Positions 32,763-39,065 of a stretch of DNA of 42,553 bases are shown in pieces. The stretch comes from Flavobacteriales bacterium (lineage in GTDB: Bacteria > Bacteroidota > Bacteroidia > Flavobacteriales_F > PHOS-HE28): NCBI GenBank assembly GCA_016787985.1, contig JAEUTC010000029.1:1-42553 (forward strand), read 5' to 3'. Both the position numbers and the translations under genes were made by a program. The first letter of the stretch is position 1; every line of letters begins with the position of its first letter. The notes beneath the pieces were generated by a model. It saw only the letters and a program-made list of their open reading frames with translations, searched no databases and was not told the origin of the DNA.

Positions 32763-34961
32763 ATGACGAACCCCATGCGACCGCACAGCACACCCATCAG
32801 CGTGTTGCTCCGTCTTTTCATCCCCGTACTGCTGCTTCCGGTGTTGGGCCACGCCCAGAAACTGAAGGAGCGTATGGCCGGCCGTGCCGCCGAGGTCTTC
32901 GACTACCCGCAGATGGCCGCGATCTACGAGGATCTGGTGATGACCGGCAAAGCCGAGCCTGCTGACATGCGCCGTCTTGCGCTGGCTTATCGCAAGATGG
33001 GTGAGCCCCAAAAGGCCGAAGCCACCTACCTGAAGTTGATGGGCACCGGCGCTCAGACACCGGATGATGTCTTCGCCTATGCGGAACAACTCCGTGCCAA
33101 TGGGAAGTATGCCGATGCGATCGAATGGTATGGGACCTATGCCAGCCTGAGACCGGAAGACCCCCGTGCCCAAGCCTACGTCAAAGACCCGCGCATCTTC
33201 ACCCGGCTCATGCGCGATTCGGCCAGCGCCACCATCAGATCACTTCCCATCAACTCCGACAAAGCAGACCTCGCGCCGAGCATCATGGAGGAACTCTTGC
33301 TCTTCGCCAGTGCGCGCGGAGAAGGCGTGGGTGGCGATCGGGAGTACGTCTGGGACGAACAGCCCTACCTGAACCTCTACACCGCCCTCTGGAAAGGCGA
33401 AACAGCCGAAGATCCTCTGGTGATGCGCAAGGAGGTGAACAGCCGATTCCACGATGGCGTGGGGTCCTTCGATTCCGTGGCCAATCGCTTGTACTTCACC
33501 CGCAACAACTATTTCTACGGTACGCTGGACCGCAACTCGAAAGGAGAGCTCAACTTGGGCATCTTCTACAGCGATGTCATCACCGGTGAATTCGGACAGC
33601 CCGAGTGGAGCAATCTGGTGCCGTTCGCACACAACGACCCCGAAGCGAACTATGGCCATCCGATGGTGAGCCCTGATGGGCGGAAGCTCTTCTTCGCCAG
33701 CGACCGTGCCGGCGGACAAGGTGGTACGGACATCTGGTATTGTGATAACCTCGGCAACCAATGGGGCTCTCCCATCAACATGGGACCGGAGGTGAACACA
33801 CCGGCCAATGAACTGTATCCTTTCCTGCACCGCGATAGCACCCTCTACTTCGTGAGTACGGGACACCCCGGCCTCGGTGGGTATGACATCTTCTACTCTC
33901 GCCTGTCGAAGGCGGGTCCAGGGAAGGTGTTCAACCTGGGTTACCCCATGAACACCCGCTTCAACGACCATGGCCTCATCTTCTTCAACGATACCACGGG
34001 TTTCTTCGCCAGTGACCGCTCCGGTGGCAAGGGCAGTGATGACATCTATGGCTGTACCGTTCGTCCACCGGTGGTGTACATGGCGGGCGTCGTCATCGAC
34101 AAGGACTCGCGGCAACCCATCGAAGGGGCGACACTGCAGATGAAGGATGCCGATGGGAAATTCGTGGAGCGCTTCAAGGTGGAAAGTGAGCCCGGTGGCA
34201 AATTCAAGATCGAAGTGCCTTACCATGAGAAGTACGTGCTGATCGCGAACAAGAACGGCTACTTCCAAAAGGAGCTGACCTTGAACACCAACGAGGACGC
34301 GCTGGAGGAGATCGTGGTGGAGATGCAGAAATACGACTACGCCGTGGAGGGTGTGATCGCCAACGGCGAGACCAACCAACCCCTGGAAGGCGCTACGGTA
34401 CAGCTGCTCGATGCGCAGGATAACGTGTTGGAGACACTTACGACCGATGCATCTGGAAAGTACGCCTTCGCGTTGAAGCCGGAGACGGACTACCGCGTGA
34501 AGGTGGAGAAGGAGGGCTTCTTCAAGCAGAGCGCCAAGGTGAGCACGAAGGGCAAACCCAATGGCGTGATCAAGAACGACTTCAAGCTCTTCCCGCTCGA
34601 AGTGGATCAAGTGGTGCGCTTGGAGAACATCTTCTACGATTACAACAAGTCGAACATCCGACCGGACGCGGCCCTGGAACTGGACAAGCTCGTAGCCACC
34701 TTGCAGGATAACCCCACGGTGAAGATCGAGCTGAGCTCACACACCGATTGCCGCGGAAAGGACCCGTACAACCTCAGCCTGTCACAAAAACGCGCCAAGA
34801 GTGCCGTGGATTACATCATCAGCAAAGGCATTCCGAAAGCGAACATCACGAGCAAGGGTTACGGTGAAAGCCAGCCCAGCGAGTCCTGTGCATGTGAACA
34901 GTGCTCGGAGGATCAGCACCAGCGGAACCGACGTACGGAGTTCAAGGTGCTTTCGAAGTAG
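32763..34961 (+). CDS. PorE-like OmpA-family protein of the T9SS
   Basis: A 732-residue exported protein with signal peptide (LLRLFIPVLLLPVLGHAQ). In order: TPR-like helices (about 35-135); a PD40/WD40-like beta-propeller (about 190-435) with repeated SPDGRKLFFASDRAGG and GFFASDRSGGKGSDDIYG blades; two carboxypeptidase-regulatory-like beta domains (about 440-610; GVVIDKDSRQPIEGATL and GVIANGETNQPLEGATV); and a C-terminal OmpA peptidoglycan-binding domain (about 620-732; IFYDYNKSNIRPDA...SHTDCRG...LSQKRAKSAVDYI...NRRTEFKV). This matches the layout of PorE of Porphyromonas gingivalis, which links the T9SS to peptidoglycan. It begins 2 bases after the PorP/SprF stop. Such adhesin-PorP/SprF-OmpA sets are frequent in Bacteroidota; I infer a joint role in exporting or anchoring the giant protein. 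Confidence 0.88.
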   Translation: MTNPMRPHSTPISVLLRLFIPVLLLPVLGHAQKLKERMAGRAAEVFDYPQMAAIYEDLVMTGKAEPADMRRLALAYRKMGEPQKAEATYLKLMGTGAQTPDDVFAYAEQLRANGKYADAIEWYGTYASLRPEDPRAQAYVKDPRIFTRLMRDSASATIRSLPINSDKADLAPSIMEELLLFASARGEGVGGDREYVWDEQPYLNLYTALWKGETAEDPLVMRKEVNSRFHDGVGSFDSVANRLYFTRNNYFYGTLDRNSKGELNLGIFYSDVITGEFGQPEWSNLVPFAHNDPEANYGHPMVSPDGRKLFFASDRAGGQGGTDIWYCDNLGNQWGSPINMGPEVNTPANELYPFLHRDSTLYFVSTGHPGLGGYDIFYSRLSKAGPGKVFNLGYPMNTRFNDHGLIFFNDTTGFFASDRSGGKGSDDIYGCTVRPPVVYMAGVVIDKDSRQPIEGATLQMKDADGKFVERFKVESEPGGKFKIEVPYHEKYVLIANKNGYFQKELTLNTNEDALEEIVVEMQKYDYAVEGVIANGETNQPLEGATVQLLDAQDNVLETLTTDASGKYAFALKPETDYRVKVEKEGFFKQSAKVSTKGKPNGVIKNDFKLFPLEVDQVVRLENIFYDYNKSNIRPDAALELDKLVATLQDNPTVKIELSSHTDCRGKDPYNLSLSQKRAKSAVDYIISKGIPKANITSKGYGESQPSESCACEQCSEDQHQRNRRTEFKVLSK

Positions 34962-35170
34962 ATCAGGTAGGGACCAGGGAAGCCGGCGGGTCATCGTGTG
35001 AACGGTGGCCCGTTGGTCATTCATGGTCCGACCGTTCCCGTCCAGTTCACGCAGAATTCCAACGAGCGATGCGGCTCGTGGAGTATCGGATCGCAGTGAT
35101 AGCAGGCCTGTCTACACGTCCTGGAACATCAGAATAGGTCATGGGTCCACAGGCCTTATGCCGCAACCGT

Positions 35171-36280
35171 TCACCGCTCCAGTTTCGCGAGAGCACGCGC
35201 CGCATAGAAGCTGCCGGAGCGTGCGATGCGCTCGAATTCCGCAATGGCACGTTCCTTCTTCCCGGAGCGCTCCAAAGCGAGGGCGTGGTACCACTCGGCC
35301 TCTTCATCGAACACCCTTGAGGTGTGCCGCGCTGCTCGGTCCAGGTAGCGCTCAGCTCGAGCGTGCAGCCCGAGGTTATAGCTGCAAAGCCCGGCGTAGA
35401 AGAGCGCGTTCACATCTTCCGGGTATTGGTCCAGAACGAAACTCAACTCTTCCAAGCACCCTTTGTGGTCGTTCTGCACGAATTTCTCCAAGGCCTCGTC
35501 CATGAAGCTGAGGTAGGCGATGCGCCGTTCCGTACCCTGTGCCAAAGCCTGGTCCTCGGCCGTCGCGAAGCGTGCATCCACGCCACCGATCATCCGATCG
35601 ATGTCCGGGCTGCGGCCGTATAGCTCTTTCGGGTGCAGCAGTTTCAAGTCATGCAGGTAGACCAGTTGTAGGGATGGGCGACGAGGACCAGCGGTCACGA
35701 CGGCGGGCGTAGCCTCGGGCCCTACCTCTTGGATCCCCTTCGGTTCCACGGGCTCCAGCTGCTGCCGCTCCATCGGTATCGTATTCTGTCCTGTCGTCGT
35801 ATTCGCTTGAGCTATGCTATGTCGATCGGTCAGCGCATGGCCGATGTGGAGGCTCTCCGGCAATTCGACCGCGACGGATACCTCCAGACTATCCAATTCG
35901 GCGTTAGCCTCCGGTCGCTCCCCAGGCTCAATCGTGGTCATCGTCGCCGCGACGGTGGGTGCATCCTTTGGTGTGGCTTCCTCTGGTAGGGCTACATATA
36001 CGGCTGTGCCCACAGCAGCGACGAGTATCGTCGAAAGTGCCCAGCTCATCCACGGCGATCCTCCAGCTCGCGGTGCGTGGGCGCCGAGGCTTGCAAGACC
36101 CGCGAGCGCACCCGGTCGTTGAAGGCCTTCCATCGCCTCACGAAGCAAGGGGTCCGCCTCCAAGTGGCGTTCCACTTCGTGTGCCGCCGTAGGATCCAGA
36201 CGCCCTTCGGCATAGGCCACGAGCGCTTCGCGCGATACGGTCCCGCGCGGCGTGAAGTGGTCATGCGTTCGTCGGTTCAT
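35171..36280 (-). CDS. Membrane anti-sigma-factor-like protein with TPR-like C-terminus
   Basis: A 369-residue protein whose ATG overlaps the sigma-factor stop (ATGA), the classic sigma/anti-sigma arrangement. Residues 18-52 resemble the cytoplasmic anti-sigma (zinc-finger HC2) helix, ALVAYAEGRLDPTAAHEVERHL, but the HxxxCxxC ligands appear as H39, D43 and L46, so zinc is probably not bound. One membrane helix lies at about 77-98. The periplasmic part has a low-complexity linker, then about 90 C-terminal residues of TPR-like helical repeats (LSFVLDQYPEDVNALFYAGLCSYNLGLHARAERYLDRA). I infer that it holds the sigma factor until a signal reaches the TPR domain. The convergent PorE-like gene ends 209 bases away. 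Confidence 0.72.
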   Translation of the reverse strand: MNRRTHDHFTPRGTVSREALVAYAEGRLDPTAAHEVERHLEADPLLREAMEGLQRPGALAGLASLGAHAPRAGGSPWMSWALSTILVAAVGTAVYVALPEEATPKDAPTVAATMTTIEPGERPEANAELDSLEVSVAVELPESLHIGHALTDRHSIAQANTTTGQNTIPMERQQLEPVEPKGIQEVGPEATPAVVTAGPRRPSLQLVYLHDLKLLHPKELYGRSPDIDRMIGGVDARFATAEDQALAQGTERRIAYLSFMDEALEKFVQNDHKGCLEELSFVLDQYPEDVNALFYAGLCSYNLGLHARAERYLDRAARHTSRVFDEEAEWYHALALERSGKKERAIAEFERIARSGSFYAARALAKLER

Positions 36281-36831
36281 GCGCGCTGGCGTTGGATGAT
36301 GAGACGGAGGTTTCGACGTCCATTCTGCAAGTGGCTTCGTACTTGTTCAACGGTGAGCCCTGTTCTGGCGGCCACTTGTGCGTAGCTCAGGTCCTCCAAG
36401 TGGAACAGCCGTATGCAATCGTGCTGCTCCTGGTTCAGCGCGATCATGGCGCGCTCAAGCTCCTGTAGGCTGGCTTCCCGCAGCACGGTGTCCTGATCGG
36501 AGTTCGGATCCTGTGCAAGACCATTCGGTAGGTCACGGTCAGGATGGGTCTTGCGCAGGAGTTGCAGACATCGGTTGCGCATCACGGTGTGCACCCATGG
36601 CCTGAAACGCGCGATGTCGTGCTTTGCTACAAGGTCCTTCAGCCCCGCGAAGAGTTCCACCACCTCATCCTTGCTTTGCTCGGTATCCTTCAGGTACTTC
36701 ATGCCCACGCCATAGAGGAGCTCAGCATAACGATCCCAGAGGTCCGCCAACGCGGAACGGTGCCCCTCCCGCAGGAGACGCACCAATTCCTCATCGGTGT
36801 GGGTCGCTATGGCCTTACGCCGCAGGAACAT
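36277..36831 (-). CDS. ECF-type RNA polymerase sigma factor
   Basis: A 184-residue sigma-70 family extracytoplasmic-function factor. Region 2 includes DLWDRYAELLYGVGMKYL and WVHTVMRNRCLQLLRK (core binding and -10 recognition). Region 4 is the helix-turn-helix LSYAQVAARTGLTVEQVRSHLQN. ATG 36831 is used. A GTG at 36837 that overlaps the upstream TGA as GTGA is the alternative start and would add two residues; either way it is translationally coupled to the plug-domain gene. The 3' end overlaps the anti-sigma-like gene by 4 bases. No autoregulatory promoter could be identified, because the target consensus is unknown. Confidence 0.92.
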   Translation of the reverse strand: MFLRRKAIATHTDEELVRLLREGHRSALADLWDRYAELLYGVGMKYLKDTEQSKDEVVELFAGLKDLVAKHDIARFRPWVHTVMRNRCLQLLRKTHPDRDLPNGLAQDPNSDQDTVLREASLQELERAMIALNQEQHDCIRLFHLEDLSYAQVAARTGLTVEQVRSHLQNGRRNLRLIIQRQRA

Positions 36832-36833
36832 GG

Positions 36834-37574
36834 TCACTGCAAGGTATCCTCTGCTTCCCGTTGGATGGCTTTCCGACGCTCGTCCTCGAACATTTCACTA
36901 TAGGTCTTCGTCTCGATCACGATGACGCCACCGGTCACATCACCGTATCGAGCGGGCAGACCACCGGTGTACACGCTTACGCTGCTGATCGCGCTCGGAG
37001 GTACGCGAGGGACCGCTCCGCTGATCTTCACCCCATCGATGAAGCTCACCGTGTTCTCCGTGCGGGAGCCGCGGAAGTAAAGCCCTTCGCCGTTCGGCGC
37101 TGCGGTCACCCCTGCGAAGTTCTTGCTCAGGAACTGGATCGGGTCCTTGCGCGTGGGGTCATCCTCGAACTCGGAAGCGAGCAAACTCATACGGCTGGGG
37201 TCGTCGATGCTGATCTGTGGTCTGCGGTAGGCGACTTTTTCGAAGGTCTTCAATTCGTTTTTCGCGCTCATGCGAACGTCTTTCAGGTAGGTTGCGCGGT
37301 CCGGGGTGACATCCACCCCGGTCACTTCCACCGTGGCGTATCCGGTGAAGGAGATGGTTACGGAATGCAGACCCGGCGGAACGGGTTTCAGTACGAACTG
37401 CCCATCCAGGTCGGTGTAGGTGCCGACCAGTTCGCCTGCGATGCGGGTGTACACGCTGGCCGATGGCAGTGTTCGTCCATCAGGATCGAGCACCCGGCCG
37501 CGGATCTCGCCCAGATTCTGCCCGAAGGCACTCGCCCCGAGCATGGCGGCTAGAAGGAAGATCGTGTGTCTCAT
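36834..37574 (-). CDS. Barrel-less TonB plug-domain protein
   Basis: A 246-residue exported protein with a signal peptide ending in ASAFGQ. A carboxypeptidase-regulatory-like domain (about 22-105; EIRGRVLDPDGRTLPSASV...DLDGQFVLKPVPPG) is followed by a TonB-receptor plug domain (about 130-230; GLYFRGSRTENTVSFIDGVK...SVYTGGLPARYGDVTGGV). It stops at the point where the 22-strand barrel of a TonB-dependent receptor would begin, and no frameshifted barrel is found downstream, because the sigma gene starts immediately. So it is not a simple truncation caused by one stop. As first gene of the operon with an ECF sigma and a membrane anti-sigma-like protein, it may act in signalling. Its partner is unknown. 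Confidence 0.8.
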   Translation of the reverse strand: MRHTIFLLAAMLGASAFGQNLGEIRGRVLDPDGRTLPSASVYTRIAGELVGTYTDLDGQFVLKPVPPGLHSVTISFTGYATVEVTGVDVTPDRATYLKDVRMSAKNELKTFEKVAYRRPQISIDDPSRMSLLASEFEDDPTRKDPIQFLSKNFAGVTAAPNGEGLYFRGSRTENTVSFIDGVKISGAVPRVPPSAISSVSVYTGGLPARYGDVTGGVIVIETKTYSEMFEDERRKAIQREAEDTLQ

Positions 37575-37634
37575 CGTTGATCGTTTCCTCTAGGATGAAC
37601 GGGAGGCATCCATTGCATAAACGTCGGATCCGAA

Positions 37635-37653
37635 TCGGCGGAGAGCTTCCGCC
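37635..37653. other. Hairpin in the gap upstream of the plug/sigma operon
   Basis: CGGCGGA (37635-37641) pairs with TCCGCCG (37647-37653) over seven bases around GAGCT. It lies in the 253-base gap between the plug-domain gene and nfuA-like gene, 60 bases upstream of the plug-domain start. The gap holds no gene and no clear TAnnTTTG element; the rest is unremarkable GC-rich sequence. Confidence 0.4.
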
Positions 37654-37798
37654 GCGCGGGGCTACGGCCTCGCGAGGACCCTCTTCGGGTGTTGAGCTTG
37701 TCGCTCGTAGACGATCACCGAGAACGTCCTTGGACGCGAAGCAAGCGCACCACGTACCGAGCACTAAAAGGCACTTCGCAACTGACTTGGATCGGTGA

Positions 37799-37821
37799 GT
37801 GGTCCAAATGGATGGGACCAC
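37799..37821 (-). terminator. Possible hairpin terminator after the NfuA-like gene
   Basis: GTGGTCC (37799-37805) pairs with GGACCAC (37815-37821) over seven bases, just 6 bases past the minus-strand stop at 37828. No T-run follows on the minus strand, so termination is only suggested by position. Confidence 0.35.
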
Positions 37822-37827
37822 CGGTCC

Positions 37828-38442
37828 TCAAAGCTCCTCCGCCACCACCTCGCGCACACCCGGCACCTCGTGCTTCAGCAGGTTCTCGATACCCTGCTTC
37901 AGCGTGACCATGCTGCTGGGGCAGCCACTGCATGATCCACGCAAGGAGACCGTGACGATCCCCTCATCGAAGCTCTTGAACGCGATGTGCCCGCCGTCGC
38001 CCTCCACGGCAGGGCGGATGTACTCCTCCAGTACCCGGATGATCTTCTCGTCATCGGGTCCCTTCGCAGGGGCATGCGTGCTGGCCCGCTCGTTCGCATC
38101 AGCCAAGGCTTGTGCGGGGGCATCCTCGTAGACCACGCGGCCATCGCTACGCAGGAATTCGGTGATGTAATCCCGCAACTCCAACGTCACCAGATCCCAG
38201 TCCACGCTGTTGTTGCGCGTGACGGTGATGAAGTTGCTGCTGATGAACACACCGGTGACGAACGGTAGGTTGAAGATGCGTTCCGCCAAGGGGGACACGC
38301 CGACGGGCTCCTCCGGCGTTCGGAACTCCAAGAGACGGCCATCCTGCACCAACAGCCGATCGCACACATAACGCATGGTCAGCGGGTTCGGGGTCGATTC
38401 GGCGTAGAGCGTCACGGGTGGGCGTTTGACGGTCTCTGACAT
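37828..38442 (-). CDS. NfuA-like Fe-S cluster scaffold protein
   Basis: A 204-residue cytoplasmic protein. ATG 38442 gives MSETVKRPPVTLYAESTPNP, the Nfu N-terminal domain start (TPNP motif); the longer frame to 38553 runs over the upstream promoter region. Nfu_N spans about 10-95 (ESTPNPLTMRYV...FNLPFVTGVFISSNFITVTR), and the NifU C-terminal domain about 125-200 with GDGGHIAFKSF and the cluster-binding CSGC (RGSCSGCPSS). It would hold or deliver [4Fe-4S] clusters to apo-enzymes. It is monocistronic, with its own perfect TACTTTTG element, and divergent from the metal operon at 38571. The radical SAM/SPASM enzyme at 3719 is one possible client in the window, an inference only. Confidence 0.92.
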   Translation of the reverse strand: MSETVKRPPVTLYAESTPNPLTMRYVCDRLLVQDGRLLEFRTPEEPVGVSPLAERIFNLPFVTGVFISSNFITVTRNNSVDWDLVTLELRDYITEFLRSDGRVVYEDAPAQALADANERASTHAPAKGPDDEKIIRVLEEYIRPAVEGDGGHIAFKSFDEGIVTVSLRGSCSGCPSSMVTLKQGIENLLKHEVPGVREVVAEEL

Positions 38443-38480
38443 GGTCGGCTGGGTAACGGAGGTGCTGGATGAGAACGGTA

Positions 38481-38488
38481 CAAAAGTA
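38481..38488 (-). promoter_or_regulatory. Probable -7 promoter element for the NfuA-like gene
   Basis: On the minus strand it reads TACTTTTG, a perfect TAnnTTTG match, 38 bases before the ATG at 38442. It is the minus-strand partner of the identical TACTTTTG at 38557 for the divergent gene. Confidence 0.55.
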
Positions 38489-38556
38489 CGGCTGGTCAAG
38501 CCCTTGGCCTCCCAAGCCTGGGTACAACCCACTGGCGCGAAGCACCGTATCACACC

Positions 38557-38564
38557 TACTTTTG
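38557..38564 (+). promoter_or_regulatory. Probable -7 promoter element of the metal operon (near-leaderless)
   Basis: TACTTTTG is a perfect match, only 6 bases before the ATG at 38571. With a transcription start a few bases after this element, the mRNA would be leaderless or nearly so. Confidence 0.5.
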
Positions 38565-38570
38565 CAACTC

Positions 38571-38972
38571 ATGCGGGCCTTCCTCCAACGCAATAAGTGG
38601 TTCACCTACCTGGTGATGGGCCTTTTCGTGCTCGCCACCAGCGGTACGGCCCTTAGTCGCATGACTTGCTTGGAGGGTGGCCATACGGTCCTCAGTCTCG
38701 GTCTGGCGGCGGACTGCTGCCCCGAGGAATTGCCGGTCGATGAGCCCTCTTTCAAAGCCAGTTGCTGTGAACTCGCTTTCGTGCAAGGTGATCGGGCCGA
38801 TTACCTTCCCAATTCGAATGCAGAGGCCTTGGTGTGCGGGCTTATGCTGGCCGTGCTCCCCACGGTGATCGCCATCCCCGAGCCTATCAGCCGCCTGAGC
38901 TGGTTGGGCTCCCGACCACCGCCGATCGATACACGCGAACGGCTTTCCGTGATCGGCGTTCAACGCGTCTAG
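38571..38972 (+). CDS. Small membrane protein with dicysteine motifs (HYC_CC_PP-like)
   Basis: A 133-residue protein. ATG 38571 is chosen because it directly follows a perfect -7 element and starts a signal/anchor segment (WFTYLVMGLFVLATSGTAL). Two CC pairs follow (ADCCPEE and ASCCEL), plus a single Cys in RMTCLEGGH. There is a second hydrophobic stretch near 88-103 (LVCGLMLAVLPTVIAIP) and a late RPPP. This resembles small Bacteroidota proteins named for HYC, CC and PP motifs, which are found beside copper-linked TonB receptors, though the HYC part is not exact. It is the first gene of a set with a TonB receptor and an HMA protein, so I infer metal (copper-type) binding in the envelope. Confidence 0.6.
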   Translation: MRAFLQRNKWFTYLVMGLFVLATSGTALSRMTCLEGGHTVLSLGLAADCCPEELPVDEPSFKASCCELAFVQGDRADYLPNSNAEALVCGLMLAVLPTVIAIPEPISRLSWLGSRPPPIDTRERLSVIGVQRV

Positions 38973-39065
38973 TTCATTCCTGGTTCCGCCTTTCCGCCTT
39001 GGGTGGGAACGCGATGGGATCGCTGCGGCGGTCCGGTCCCTTTCGACAACAGGAATTCGAATGAA

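Noticed and set aside
36834..37574. Plug-domain gene as a frameshifted TonB receptor
   Set aside because: No barrel-coding sequence was seen in any frame downstream; the sigma-factor gene starts within the stop codon, so the short form looks like the designed product.
37635..37690. Copy of the rpsI-rpsB hairpin as a dispersed repeat family
   Set aside because: Both contain TTCCGCC and a nearby CTACGGC, but the arrangement and flanks differ, so two short shared words are not enough to call a repeat.
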